A stretch of 48,678 nucleotides of DNA from contig NZ_JANJZD010000034.1 in NCBI RefSeq assembly GCF_024623325.1, positions 1 to 48,678 of the forward strand. Reading direction: 5' to 3'. Positions 9,213-18,470 of the stretch are shown here, one piece after another. The DNA comes from Acetatifactor muris. Its GTDB lineage: Bacteria; Bacillota; Clostridia; Lachnospirales; Lachnospiraceae. Position 1 is the stretch's first letter; every line of letters begins with the position of its first letter. A program made the translations under genes and the position numbers. Under the pieces are notes generated by a model. That model saw only the letters and a list, made by a program, of their open reading frames with translations, searched no databases and was not told the origin of the DNA.

Positions 9213-9245
9213 TCTTACGTACAAATCTGCAACTCACATTGCCGT

Positions 9246-9488
9246 TTATTTGTAAATATTCAAGTTCAGTATCACTGCCAGCAGCATGAACAAAAATGCC
9301 AGTCCCTTGGTCAGCTTCACCAGCAGACCTTCCATGGAACGTCCCTTATTCTTGCCCCAGTAAGTCTCCGCCGCTCCGCTGATCGCTCCCAGCCCCGCAG
9401 ACTTGCCTTCCTGCATCAATACCAGCACCACAAGCGCTATACATATTATAATAAACAGTACTGTCAAAACAACCTTCAAAACACCCAT
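9246..9488 (-). CDS. secG: Preprotein translocase subunit SecG
   Basis: The 80-residue protein has two membrane helices (about 4-24 and 60-77) joined by the signature loop MQEGKSAGLGAISGAAETYWGKNKGRSMEG, typical of SecG. It is the accessory subunit of the SecYEG channel that eases protein export. The secG-rnr-smpB-ssrA order is a common arrangement in Firmicutes. AGGAGGTGTGAGAT precedes the start. Confidence 0.96.
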   Translation of the reverse strand: MGVLKVVLTVLFIIICIALVVLVLMQEGKSAGLGAISGAAETYWGKNKGRSMEGLLVKLTKGLAFLFMLLAVILNLNIYK

Positions 9489-9680
9489 CTATCTCACACC
9501 TCCTACGGTCTTCCCAGCCCCTCACCACAGACTCTTCTCCTCTTGGAAAACCAGTTCTTACATCCAAACTTTATTTATCTTAACACAGCCACAGTAAAAA
9601 AGCAACTACTTTTTTGCTGCAAATCAGCCAATGCAAATCATTTTGACTGCGCGGTTTCCGCAAGGCAGGTTACAGTACTT

Positions 9681-9875
9681 TTAAAGTAATCCCATTATCC
9701 ACAGCATAAACGCGCTCAGGCCAATCAGGAGCAGCAGGCAGGGCAGCACAAGCACCACATAGGCCGTCAGTGTCATCACCAGCTTTTCCCGGAAGGAAAC
9801 CCCTGCTTCCCTCAGCTCTTTCTGAAACTTCTCCTCTTCTTCCTGAGAAGATTTTCTGATTCTTTTCCAGATCAT
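9681..9875 (-). CDS. Small single-helix protein ending ABC operon 1
   Basis: The 64-residue product has a basic start (MIWKRIRK), an acidic stretch (QEEEEKFQKEL), and one long C-terminal membrane helix ending in MGLL. It has a counterpart of 63 residues in the same place in operon 2 (28113-28304) with the same layout but little identity. I chose the ATG at 9875: it matches the length of the counterpart, and it is served by AGGAGG at 9911-9906 if the perfect hairpin between them is folded. An in-frame ATG at 9905 abuts the AGGAGG with no spacing and would add ten residues. Function is unknown; a transporter-associated accessory subunit is an inference from the conserved location. Confidence 0.7.
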   Translation of the reverse strand: MIWKRIRKSSQEEEEKFQKELREAGVSFREKLVMTLTAYVVLVLPCLLLLIGLSAFMLWIMGLL

Positions 9876-9881
9876 GGCATA

Positions 9882-9911
9882 ATGCCGCGGTTTAATCCGC
9901 GGCATCCTCCT
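9882..9911 (-). promoter_or_regulatory. Hairpin bridging a ribosome binding site to a start codon
   Basis: On the minus strand AGGAGG (9911-9906) abuts a perfect 9-bp stem ATGCCGCGG-N6-CCGCGGCAT (9905-9882). The six-base loop holds the TAA stop of the upstream ATPase. Six bases (TATGCC) then lead to the ATG at 9875. With the hairpin folded, the effective spacing is six bases. Confidence 0.7.
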
Positions 9912-11508
9912 TTCGAGCGAAGCGGTTGGACTTACGCTCCATTTTGGGCAGTTCAAACATATAATTGCCTTCCCTGTCTATCTTGCGTTCCGGGAAGTGG
10001 CAGGCCAGGAAATGTCCGGGTTCAACTTCCTTAAGTTCGGGCGGTACCCGCTTGCACTTGTCGCAGGCCATATAGCAGCGCGTGTGGAACTTACACCCTG
10101 TAGGCGGCTTGATCGGACTGGGAATATTGCCTTCCAGCAGGATTCTCTCTTTACTCAAAGCCTCCGGGTCGGTGGTGGGAATAGAAGACATCAGCGCCAC
10201 TGTGTAAGGATGACGGGGATCTTCAAACACAGTCTTCGCATCTCCCAATTCTACAATATTACCCAGATACATCACACAGATTCTGTCCGAAATATAGCGG
10301 ACCACGGACAAATCATGGGAAATGAACATATAGGTCAGATTTTCCTTCTCCTTCAGCTCCTGCAGCAGATTGATAATCTGGGACTGAATGGAAACGTCCA
10401 GTGCGGAGACACACTCGTCGCACACAATGAACTTGGGGCCCACCGCCAGCGCACGGGCAATGGCCACACGCTGCCTCTGTCCGCCGGAAAACTGATGTGG
10501 GTAACGATGCAGCATATATTCCTGCAGACCGCACTTCTTCATGGTCTCCACGATATGTTCCCGCATTTTCGGAGAACCATGTTTATAAAATTTATGGGTT
10601 ACCAGTCCCTCCTCAATAATCTGGCCAATGGTCAGACGGGGATTCAGACTGGAATACGGATCCTGGAAAATAATCTGCAGGTCTTTGCGCAGCAGACGCA
10701 TTTCGGAGTATTTCAGTCTGGCCAGGTCGATGCCGCTGTCCCGCATGGCTTCATACCTGACGAATTCCGCATCACCGTCATTGGCCACGCGCAGCGCATC
10801 CAGCTCCTGCTGGCAGGCAGCAACACTTCTGTCACAGGCCTCCATTTTCTCCCTGAGTTCCTCCAGCGTTTTCTTCAGCCCCCCCACTTTGGCTTTGCTC
10901 TCATCCATCCCCTGCTGAATGCAATAATCATATTTTCCCCTGCTGTCCTGATATCTGGTTTTCAGCTTATTGCGCTTCACATTCTCGTCAAATACCTTCT
11001 GCAGCAGCTCTCTTCCCTTGCCGCCCTCGTCCTTCGCATAAAAACCGCCCAGAATCTTCACAATGGCGTTCAGACAGGTCTGCTCCTCACAGCGGGCCAG
11101 ATTACGTTCCTGGAGCAGATAGAAATCTGCCTTATCCTCTCCAACGGCAGATACCTGTCTGTCCAGTTCCGCCGCTTTTTCACCGGCTTTGGTCAGCCTG
11201 GCGCGGTATTTATCCAGATGTTGCAATGTATCCGCCACATACCGGGGCGTGATCTCATCCAGCGTGGCGCCGTAATACATGGTATTGCCCGCCGTCTGCG
11301 CATACAGCTGCAGCAGCACACGTCCCAGTGTGGATTTTCCACAGCCGCTCTCTCCCACTACACCGATGGTCTCCCCCTCGTAAATGTCCAGAGAAATGTC
11401 TTCATTGGCACGGACATAAAGCTGCTCTTTCTGGAAAAAAGAAGATTTCGCCACAGGAAAATATTTTTTCAGATTACTGATTGACAGTAATTTTTTTGTG
11501 TTCTGCAC
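9892..11508 (-). CDS. Oligopeptide ABC transporter ATPase F, operon 1, with helical insertion
   Basis: This 538-residue ATPase is of the OppF/DppF class but some 200 residues longer than usual. It has Walker A GESGCGKST (52-60), Q-loop IIFQDPYSSLNPR (279-291), signature SGGQRQR (341-347), Walker B region FIVCDECVSALD and an oligopeptide-type C terminus with clustered Cys (CKFHTRCYMACDKC). In OppF proteins Walker A and Q-loop are some 45-50 residues apart; here about 220. The added residues (about 80-265) are charged and helical, likely a coiled-coil hairpin. Walker B has CDEC where the family usually has CDEP. The start is GTG at 11508 behind GGAGG, inside the end of the D gene (35-base overlap). 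Confidence 0.92.
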   Translation of the reverse strand: MQNTKKLLSISNLKKYFPVAKSSFFQKEQLYVRANEDISLDIYEGETIGVVGESGCGKSTLGRVLLQLYAQTAGNTMYYGATLDEITPRYVADTLQHLDKYRARLTKAGEKAAELDRQVSAVGEDKADFYLLQERNLARCEEQTCLNAIVKILGGFYAKDEGGKGRELLQKVFDENVKRNKLKTRYQDSRGKYDYCIQQGMDESKAKVGGLKKTLEELREKMEACDRSVAACQQELDALRVANDGDAEFVRYEAMRDSGIDLARLKYSEMRLLRKDLQIIFQDPYSSLNPRLTIGQIIEEGLVTHKFYKHGSPKMREHIVETMKKCGLQEYMLHRYPHQFSGGQRQRVAIARALAVGPKFIVCDECVSALDVSIQSQIINLLQELKEKENLTYMFISHDLSVVRYISDRICVMYLGNIVELGDAKTVFEDPRHPYTVALMSSIPTTDPEALSKERILLEGNIPSPIKPPTGCKFHTRCYMACDKCKRVPPELKEVEPGHFLACHFPERKIDREGNYMFELPKMERKSNRFARKEDAAD

Positions 11509-12487
11509 TGCGTCTCACCTCCTTCTCGGGATAAAAACAACGAATCAGCTGACCATTGCCGGCATCTGTCAGAGCCGGCTCTTCTTCCATACATTTCCGG
11601 GTACAGTATTTACATCTGGGCGCAAATTTGCAGCCCTTCGGCAATGCCAGCGGATGGGGCACCACCCCGGGAATGGGCTCTATCTTCTCATGGACGGAGT
11701 CGATCCGGGGAATGGAGAACATCAACCCTTCCGTATAAGGATGGCTCATCCTGCAGTCGTCGAAAATGATTCTGGCGCCTGCCTTCTCCACTACCTGACC
11801 GCAGTACATCACCGCCACATCGTCCGCCATCTCATTGATGACACCCAGGTCGTGGGTAATGAAAATGATGGAAGTCCCTTTTTCCTCCTGCAGCTCGTTC
11901 ATCAGACGCAATATCTGGGCCTGTATGGTCACATCCAAAGCCGTGGTGGGTTCGTCGGCAATCAAAATCTTCGGCCGGCAGGCCAGGGCCATGGCGATCA
12001 TCACCCTCTGCCTCATCCCCCCGCTCAGCTGGTGAGGATATTGCCGGATGACAGCCTCCGGATTGGGAATCTGTACATCATACAACATCTTCAGAGCATT
12101 TTCACGGGCCTGCTTTTTATTCATGCCCTGGTGGATGATAAAAGGCTCGCTCAACTGTCTCTCCACCGTGAAAACCGGATTCAGGCTGGTCATGGGCTCC
12201 TGGAAGATAACGGATATGGCATTTCCGCGGATATGATACAATTCATCCATGGAAAGCTTCGTCAGCTCCCTGTCCTCAAAATGAATCTCTCCGGATTCAA
12301 TATATCCGTTCTCATCCAGAAGCCGGAGAATGCTCATGGCGGAAACCGATTTGCCGGACCCGGATTCCCCTACAATGCCCAGGGTCTTCCCCGGCTCCAG
12401 CGAATAGGAGACATCGTTGACTGCCTTGACAATGCCCCTTTTGGTCCTGAAAAAGGTCCGCAGATTTTTTATCTCTAATAATGGCAT
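11474..12487 (-). CDS. Oligopeptide ABC transporter ATPase D, operon 1
   Basis: The 337-residue OppD/DppD-type ATPase has Walker A GESGSGKS, Q-loop VIFQEPMTSLNP, signature LSGGMRQRVMIAMAL, Walker B ILIADEPTTALD and the H-loop THD. The C terminus has the oligopeptide-family Cys-rich region GCKFAPRCKYCTRKC. Unlike its F partner, it has normal length. It pairs with F as the nucleotide-binding heterodimer under the B and C permeases. It is about 70% identical by eye to the D ATPase of operon 2. AAGGAGGAAATCGT precedes the ATG, 12 bases after the C permease stop. Confidence 0.95.
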   Translation of the reverse strand: MPLLEIKNLRTFFRTKRGIVKAVNDVSYSLEPGKTLGIVGESGSGKSVSAMSILRLLDENGYIESGEIHFEDRELTKLSMDELYHIRGNAISVIFQEPMTSLNPVFTVERQLSEPFIIHQGMNKKQARENALKMLYDVQIPNPEAVIRQYPHQLSGGMRQRVMIAMALACRPKILIADEPTTALDVTIQAQILRLMNELQEEKGTSIIFITHDLGVINEMADDVAVMYCGQVVEKAGARIIFDDCRMSHPYTEGLMFSIPRIDSVHEKIEPIPGVVPHPLALPKGCKFAPRCKYCTRKCMEEEPALTDAGNGQLIRCFYPEKEVRRSAEHKKITVNQ

Positions 12488-12499
12488 ACGATTTCCTCC

Positions 12500-14497
12500 T
12501 TACTTTTCCACACTGGATTTGGGATCCATCACATCCCGCAGCGCATCACCCACTATATTGATGCAGATAGTCGTCACTGCAAGGAAGATAGCGGTAAACA
12601 CCCACTGCCACCAGTAGGCGTTGATAATAGTGGCGTTATTGGCGCCGTTCAGCATATTCCCCCAGGTGGGGCGGGGATATGTCACACCAAATCCCAGATA
12701 ACTCAGAGAGGACTCTGTCAGCATGCAGGTGCCGAAATCCAGCATCAGGGATACCAGAATCACCGACATGACATTGGGCAGAATGTGTTTAAACGCAATC
12801 CGCCTCTCCTTCACCCCCATGGCCTTTGCCGCCATCACATACTCACTCTCTCTGGCCACAAGCACCTGTCCGCGCACCAGTCTCGCCAGCCCCGGCCAGG
12901 TCAGAACCCCCAGAATGCACATGATGATGAAAATGCGGGTATCCTCACTCAATGTCATACGTCCCATAATAGCCGACAGGATCATGGCGAAAGGCAGAAA
13001 AGGAATCGCGGTGAATATCTCTGCCACACGCATCAGCAGAATATCTGCCTTACCGCCGAAATATCCCGAGATACAGCCGATAATGACACCGATAACAGCC
13101 GAGATGATAACCGCCACAGCACCGATAGTCATAGTCATTTTGCCGCCGTTGATAATCCGCTGGAAAATGTCCGCGCCATGGGTCTCCGTACCGAATACAT
13201 AGCCTTTCAATCCCCATTTGGCTGTCAATGCATCATTTTCATCCACCGAATAGGTCTGGAATGCACCGGCATAGAGCTTTGCGGAATTGGCAGCTTTGGC
13301 TGATACTTTGGTCTGGTCCAGCACATTGCTGCCCCAGGAATAGACATTTCCTTTGTCTGTGAGGCCGGAATAATGATAACTGCCGCCCACCACCTGTACA
13401 TACCTTTCTCCCTCCGAAAGTGTGGGAGCCGGCGTGAGGCCGGAGGCAAAGTCTCCTACAAATCCAATGGTACCGTCATCCAGAAGCAGGCAGACACTGG
13501 AGCTGGTGGCTGTCAGAGAACTGATGGTACGGCCGTTCAAAAATTCCTTCATTTTGACAGCAGGTCCGGACACATTGGCGCGGACCACATCATAGAGTCC
13601 ACGGGTTCCCGTGTAGACACTGTCTCTCTTCATGGCCAGTCCCACCACATAATTCAAGGTAAAATCAATATCCTTCAGTCCTGTCATATTCAGGAAAATG
13701 TCCATGTTGGCATAGGTCATTTTATTGCCCCACAGATACAGAGTGCCGTCATTCATCAAAATGGCGGTACACTGATACCCGCAGGTCAGCTTTTTCACAT
13801 TTTCAACATCCACGCCTTCTGTGACCAGTTCCTCCGGCATATAGGCGATATTGGGATTCAGCTGGCCGTCCGCCTCCATGGCCTCCGCCTCGGTGCCGTA
13901 CTGACCGAGACGTTTGTTCCCCCAGCAGTATACTTTACCGTCCTCACCGATGGCCACAATATGGTCAATGCCTGCGGCAACCATTGCGATTTTCGCATTC
14001 TGTACTTCCTCGGGAATCTCCGCCACATCCACCCCTGTGGTACCGATTTTGGCAGCCCCCCATACATACACTTTTCCGGCATTGGAAAGTCCCACGGTAA
14101 AGGAACCATACCCGTCAATCATCTTAATGTCGTTTTTCATCTCTTTGGGCACGGCCATCATGGACATGGTTGGCGGAATACTCTGCTGGGTAACCTCTGT
14201 GTAAGCATCGCTGTAATTCGGCATCATCAAAGGTCCCACAAACATCACAATAAACATGGTGATCAGCAGACACAGTGCTCCAACTGCCAGCTTCCGCTCC
14301 AGAAAATTGCGCAGAATCTGCTTCCCGGGACTGATAAGCTCTTCCACTTCTCCGGATTCCGCGGCACCTTTTTCCTGCTTCGCTGCTTCCAACTCCTCTG
14401 CCAGCTGTCTGCTGCCTCCATGAAACCACCGGGCGAACCAACGTCCAAGAGTGGTCCCGCTTTTTTTCGAAGAACCGTTCGTTCTCTTTTTGCTCAT
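12500..14497 (-). CDS. ABC permease C, operon 1, with RCC1-like propeller in the external loop
   Basis: The 665-residue protein is a DppC/OppC-type permease of about twice the normal length. A basic cytoplasmic leader is followed by helix 1 (about 71-92). Residues about 125-430 then form seven repeats of the RCC1 type, each around a strand-turn ending in DGxVYxWG, for example GKVYVWG, GKVYCWGN, GTLYLWGN and GNVYSWGS. The permease resumes with GTETHGADIF (the family GTDxxGRD element), four to five helices, and the ATPase-coupling loop AAKAMGVKERRIAFKHILPN. The propeller therefore faces outside, where it could contact the binding protein, substrate or wall. The paralogue at 23440-25389 has the same build. 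GGGGGGCGAAGAA precedes the ATG. Confidence 0.93.
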   Translation of the reverse strand: MSKKRTNGSSKKSGTTLGRWFARWFHGGSRQLAEELEAAKQEKGAAESGEVEELISPGKQILRNFLERKLAVGALCLLITMFIVMFVGPLMMPNYSDAYTEVTQQSIPPTMSMMAVPKEMKNDIKMIDGYGSFTVGLSNAGKVYVWGAAKIGTTGVDVAEIPEEVQNAKIAMVAAGIDHIVAIGEDGKVYCWGNKRLGQYGTEAEAMEADGQLNPNIAYMPEELVTEGVDVENVKKLTCGYQCTAILMNDGTLYLWGNKMTYANMDIFLNMTGLKDIDFTLNYVVGLAMKRDSVYTGTRGLYDVVRANVSGPAVKMKEFLNGRTISSLTATSSSVCLLLDDGTIGFVGDFASGLTPAPTLSEGERYVQVVGGSYHYSGLTDKGNVYSWGSNVLDQTKVSAKAANSAKLYAGAFQTYSVDENDALTAKWGLKGYVFGTETHGADIFQRIINGGKMTMTIGAVAVIISAVIGVIIGCISGYFGGKADILLMRVAEIFTAIPFLPFAMILSAIMGRMTLSEDTRIFIIMCILGVLTWPGLARLVRGQVLVARESEYVMAAKAMGVKERRIAFKHILPNVMSVILVSLMLDFGTCMLTESSLSYLGFGVTYPRPTWGNMLNGANNATIINAYWWQWVFTAIFLAVTTICINIVGDALRDVMDPKSSVEK

Positions 14498-14510
14498 TTC
14501 TTCGCCCCCC

Positions 14511-15557
14511 TTATTTACTCACCCGGACTCTGGGATCTACCAGGCCATAGATGATATCGATAATCAGATTTCCCAGAAGAGAGATTCCCACATAGAACAT
14601 CTGCATTAACAAAACCACATCATAATCCGCAGTGCGCAGAGACCCGATCATCAGGCTGCCCATGCCATTGATGGCAAACATCTGTTCAATTACCAGGGAT
14701 CCTGAGAAAATTCCCAGAAACCACCCTACCACCAGGGTTACAATGGGAATCAGGGCGTTGCGCCAGGCATGAGAATAGATGACAATCTGCTCCCGCAGGC
14801 CTTTTGCCCGGGCTGTCTTAATGCAGTCCATGGAAAGGGCCTCAATCATGGAAGCTCTCACATAACGGGTCATGCCGCCCAGACTGCAGAATGTCATCAC
14901 AAGCAAAGGCAGCGCCATATAATACAGAGAATCCATCCAGTACTTTATCCCTGTATAATTTGTGCCCGCTGTCTTCATGCCGCTGGGCGGAAAAATCCCC
15001 AGCTTCGCGGCAAATATCCAGATAAACAGGATGGAAATCAGGAAGGTCGGCAGACTGTAACCGATAATCGTACACACCTGCACAATCTGGTCCATTCGGC
15101 TGCCTCTCTTAACCGCACATCGAATTCCCAGAGGAATCGTAATTCCCAATGCCAGAATTGTGGCAAAGATATTGATGCGGATTGTCACCTTCATAGGGGC
15201 GGCTATCACATCCAGCACAGGCTTTTTCTGTTCATAAGAATATCCCAGATTCCCCTGCAGCAGGCCGTTGAAGCTGCCGTCATACAGCGGATACAGTCCC
15301 ACCCAGCGCAGATAACGGATACCCTTGTTCTCCACATCTGTACCATACCTGCGCTGATACTGCAGATACAGCTCCTCAAAGCGGGCCTGGTGTTCCTCGG
15401 CCGTCATGGTATTACTCTTGATGGACTTAATATCATTGCTGGCATCCGTATAGGCTCGATTGCTGGGCACCAGGTTATAGATCATAAACATGATAAAAGA
15501 CAGCATCACCAGTACCACCAGCATGTAGGCTGTTCTTTTGACAATATATTTTCCCAT
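14511..15557 (-). CDS. Oligopeptide ABC permease B, operon 1
   Basis: The 348-residue DppB/OppB-type permease starts MGKYIVKRTAYM, with helix 1 at about 9-30, an external loop of about 90 residues, then the remaining helices and the coupling loop ARAKGLREQIVIYSHAWRNALIP. It ends with the family-typical LVDPRVRVSK. The ATG at 15557 fits the paralogue and the family N terminus and is preceded by GAGGGATCACAT. It forms the channel with permease C, whose gene begins 13 bases downstream. The gap to the binding-protein gene upstream holds a strong hairpin. Confidence 0.95.
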   Translation of the reverse strand: MGKYIVKRTAYMLVVLVMLSFIMFMIYNLVPSNRAYTDASNDIKSIKSNTMTAEEHQARFEELYLQYQRRYGTDVENKGIRYLRWVGLYPLYDGSFNGLLQGNLGYSYEQKKPVLDVIAAPMKVTIRINIFATILALGITIPLGIRCAVKRGSRMDQIVQVCTIIGYSLPTFLISILFIWIFAAKLGIFPPSGMKTAGTNYTGIKYWMDSLYYMALPLLVMTFCSLGGMTRYVRASMIEALSMDCIKTARAKGLREQIVIYSHAWRNALIPIVTLVVGWFLGIFSGSLVIEQMFAINGMGSLMIGSLRTADYDVVLLMQMFYVGISLLGNLIIDIIYGLVDPRVRVSK

Positions 15558-15686
15558 ATGTGATCCCTCTTTTTTTAGTTTTGAATACGCTCGGAAGCTC
15601 TCTGTAATTTTGATTTCCGATTTGCAGACAGACAATAAAAGTGATAATTGCAAGAGAGTTTCCGAGAGTACTCATGAATTACAGCA

Positions 15687-15717
15687 CAGGCTGCCGTCAA
15701 AAGCTGACAGCAGCCTG
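15687..15717 (-). terminator. Stem-loop after the operon 1 binding-protein gene
   Basis: CAGGCTGC and GCAGCCTG form an 8-bp stem extended by GTCA/TGAC around a short loop, about 75 bases after the binding-protein stop. There is no T run, so it is more likely an mRNA-stabilising or partial-attenuation hairpin that raises binding-protein output over permease output. Confidence 0.65.
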
Positions 15718-15789
15718 CACCCTTGCTCTACTCTCCCGCAGTGTCTCATGTCAGTGTATCACCGACGCCACTGCCTTCAGCAGCTTTCG

Positions 15790-18081
15790 TTAATTCAGCC
15801 AATAAGCATCGGCTTCATCCTTGACATAGTACTGGCTATAGTCGTCATACATGGCAGGATCAATGGTCAGATTATATGCAAACTCATATGCGGCACTTGT
15901 GAACCCGGTAGCAAAGTTAAAGCAGGTATACAGAGGCGTTCCGCTATAGTAACCATAGATGGCAGCCTGATACAGCTCATCCAGCATGGGATTAAACTCA
16001 CCTACAGTATATTGTACTTCAAAACCTGCAGCCTTGATATTCTCATTGGAGGCAAATCCGGTCATCAGCTGATCCGTGAACGGATTGTCGGTAGTGCCAT
16101 ACCAGTTCAGCACCAGAGGCATATAATAGTAATCACCCACCTGAGTGGTCTTATAAGCACCGTCCTTGGACTGGAAGGTCTTATCATTCTCGCTCATCTC
16201 CGCTGCCGGAATCTGCTTGTAACGCACACCTTCGGTATAGGCATTTCCTTCCGCATCATATACCCAGCCGCCTTCTTCCAGAACTGCAATCGCACTGTCT
16301 ACGGAAGTAGAATAAGCGTCCAGCATCATCCCCTGTCCGACCGCCGCCTGATACATCCAGCTTCCGGTATAGTAAGGGCCGTCAACCACACCGCCGTAGC
16401 CGCCGGTAAATTCCTTTGCAAATCCCGCACGGTCCATGCAGTATGCGATGGCCTGACGAACTTCCGTAAACTGTACGGAACCGAAATCAGCACGGAAGCC
16501 AAGCTTGCCATAGCCCGCACGGCTGTAATGAGTATAAACATACTTATCAGGTGCGCCGTCCGCAAGGGCCACAGCCTCGTTGGTCTCATTGCCGCCGGTA
16601 ATGCCGGACAACACATCCACACCGCCGGACTGCAGGTCTACCAGCTGGGTAGCGCTGACTACCAGTTTATAAACAACTGTTTCAATACTGGGTTTCACAC
16701 CTTCGTAATTACCGGGGAATTCAGGGTTCAGCTTCAGCACTGCGGAGGAATCCGCCACATCATAGCTCTCTACCACGTAAGGTCCGGAGTAAGGATAGGT
16801 GGTATCGGTATTGCGGGAAATCTCCTCAATATGTGCGGCCATGTCGTACTTCTCTCCGTCAGACATGGTATAGAACTCATCGGAGAAGTATACGCCTTCG
16901 CCGTCATCCTTAATCTCCACATCTTTTATCCACATAGGGGTATAATATGCGGAGAAGCCTGCATAGGTAATGTCATAGAAATAAGGCAGCTCTGCGGCAT
17001 CAATGGTTACAGAGAAAGTATAGTCGTCAATCATACGCAGTCCGGCAAATGTCTTCTTTCCTTCTGCGGAATCAGGGCCGGTGTAGGTATTGAAATCTTT
17101 AAAGCCTACAATAGTTCTGCCGGACTGATGATCCTTACCTGCTGCCTGAACGGCTACCGGACTGGAGAATACCATGGTAAATACCAGATAATCTTTTGCG
17201 GTAACAGGACTGCCGTCGGAGAACTTCAGGTTATCCTTGATTTTAATGGTATAGGTTTTGCTTCCATCTGCATTCTCCACTGCTTCGGGCTCGGAAGCCA
17301 GAACGGTAGTATTCCACTCAAAACCGCCTTCCTTGTTGGTCGCCACTGTCTGCATACCTACCGTCATATTCTGAATCGCCAGATCCGTGGCATTAGGATT
17401 GGTGCCGCCAAATGCAGCATAGCGGAACTTACCGGACATCTCGGTTACATTTCCGATGATAATGCTGTTATCCGCCTTCTCGCTGGTCCAGTCAATCAGA
17501 GCCATCTCCGGTCCCCAGTAGGGATTGGTGGGATGTTCAGCCACACCCTTGATTTGTGCATTATACATATCATAATACTCATTGGAGTACAGGGGAACCT
17601 CCGGCATCATATAGTTCCAGCGCTGCATATAAAGCTTCCACCAGTTGGCATAAACATCGTCTTCTGTCTCCCATATCCCACCTTCAGGAACTGCAGTATT
17701 GTACACCATAGCCATGGAAAGGAAATCCAGACCAAGCTGATAACGCACACCGTCCCGCTCTATGTAGGCGAAACCGGTCTCCTCATCCTCGATTACATCG
17801 GCAATGCTGGTCTCCTTTCCGAACTGGGAATACAGAGACACATAATCGGTGCCGTACTCTTTGTTGGCAAGAGGCTTCAGCTCTGCCACAACAGCTTCCT
17901 GCTCCGGCTCCCCGGCAGGGGTCTCGCTGCTGACTTCTTCACTGGCCGCACTGGACTCAGTGCTTTCCGTGGCTGATGATTCGCCAAGCGGCGTACTGTC
18001 CGCGGAATCATTCCCGCAGGCGGCCATACTCACGGTCATAGCTGAAGCCAGCAAAACGGCAAGCAATTTCTTTCTTTTCAT
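15790..18081 (-). CDS. Oligopeptide-binding lipoprotein, operon 1, apparently circularly permuted
   Basis: This 763-residue SBP_bac_5-type (DppA/OppA) lipoprotein has a signal peptide with lipobox (SMAAC, Cys22) and a Ser/Glu-rich linker to about 65. Residues about 112-198 (QLGLDFLSMAMVY, WNYMMPEVPLYSNEYYDMYNA, ending PEMALIDW) match the last 77 residues of the paralogue (KLGMDYLSMGMVY, WNELMPDIPLYSNYYYDVYN). From about 206 (NSIIIGNVTEMSGKFRY) it follows the start of the mature paralogue (NKVIMGNTTDLTGDFRY) and stays collinear up to ATGFTS near the end, then stops soon after. The order is thus C-segment then N-segment. It captures peptides or related solutes for the permease. AGAAGGAGGAGAAAAGCATT precedes the ATG. 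Confidence 0.93.
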   Translation of the reverse strand: MKRKKLLAVLLASAMTVSMAACGNDSADSTPLGESSATESTESSAASEEVSSETPAGEPEQEAVVAELKPLANKEYGTDYVSLYSQFGKETSIADVIEDEETGFAYIERDGVRYQLGLDFLSMAMVYNTAVPEGGIWETEDDVYANWWKLYMQRWNYMMPEVPLYSNEYYDMYNAQIKGVAEHPTNPYWGPEMALIDWTSEKADNSIIIGNVTEMSGKFRYAAFGGTNPNATDLAIQNMTVGMQTVATNKEGGFEWNTTVLASEPEAVENADGSKTYTIKIKDNLKFSDGSPVTAKDYLVFTMVFSSPVAVQAAGKDHQSGRTIVGFKDFNTYTGPDSAEGKKTFAGLRMIDDYTFSVTIDAAELPYFYDITYAGFSAYYTPMWIKDVEIKDDGEGVYFSDEFYTMSDGEKYDMAAHIEEISRNTDTTYPYSGPYVVESYDVADSSAVLKLNPEFPGNYEGVKPSIETVVYKLVVSATQLVDLQSGGVDVLSGITGGNETNEAVALADGAPDKYVYTHYSRAGYGKLGFRADFGSVQFTEVRQAIAYCMDRAGFAKEFTGGYGGVVDGPYYTGSWMYQAAVGQGMMLDAYSTSVDSAIAVLEEGGWVYDAEGNAYTEGVRYKQIPAAEMSENDKTFQSKDGAYKTTQVGDYYYMPLVLNWYGTTDNPFTDQLMTGFASNENIKAAGFEVQYTVGEFNPMLDELYQAAIYGYYSGTPLYTCFNFATGFTSAAYEFAYNLTIDPAMYDDYSQYYVKDEADAYWLN

Positions 18082-18133
18082 AATGCTTTTCTCCTCCTTC
18101 TTAAATATGGAACTGTATACTTCATGTCTGCAT

Positions 18134-18167
18134 TGAATACTTGTATACAATGCAAGGGTGTATACAA
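18134..18167. promoter_or_regulatory. Candidate repressor operators of operon 1
   Basis: The palindrome TTGTATACAA (18141-18150), inside the 19-base word TGAATACTTGTATACAATG (18134-18152), is repeated exactly downstream of the operon 2 promoter. A second near-palindrome, GTGTATACAA, lies at 18158-18167 and only in operon 1. TTGTnnnACAA palindromes are typical of GntR/FadR-family operators; no such regulator lies in the window. Confidence 0.6.
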
Positions 18168-18183
18168 TTGTTTAACGTAGTTT

Positions 18184-18211
18184 AGTATAAATTACACACA
18201 GATAACCTCAA
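18184..18211 (-). promoter_or_regulatory. Promoter of ABC operon 1
   Basis: TTGAGG (18211-18206), 16 bases, TATACT (18189-18184) on the minus strand. The -10 region lies inside a 22-base word (18173-18194) that recurs as an exact inverted copy at the promoter of operon 2 (19949-19970). Confidence 0.75.
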
Positions 18212-18470
18212 CGATGGTTTTTTCTGCTTTTCTTTGTCATATATAAGGCGGCAGCATACTTTTTTCATACTGAAAGAGGCCGGATTCCATGTTCTTCTGG
18301 GCGGCTGGACTTTTCAAAATCTGCCTGTTATAATCCAGTTGCAAACAGATGTTTGTCATACTAAACTCCCACGAAATCGTTCCATCATGCATGAAAGTCC
18401 GGGGAGTTGGTAAATGCTGGAGAGGCAAATCGGAAGACTTTCAAACAAAAGAAGAAAGAAGGGTTGTAAA
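18212..18470. other. Gap between promoter 1 and the recombinase remnant
   Basis: No gene is seen. A 10-base word, ATACTAAACT (18358-18367), recurs in the same orientation beyond the recombinase at 19955-19964, within the -10 region of operon 2. It may be a remnant of an attachment core or chance. Confidence 0.35.
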
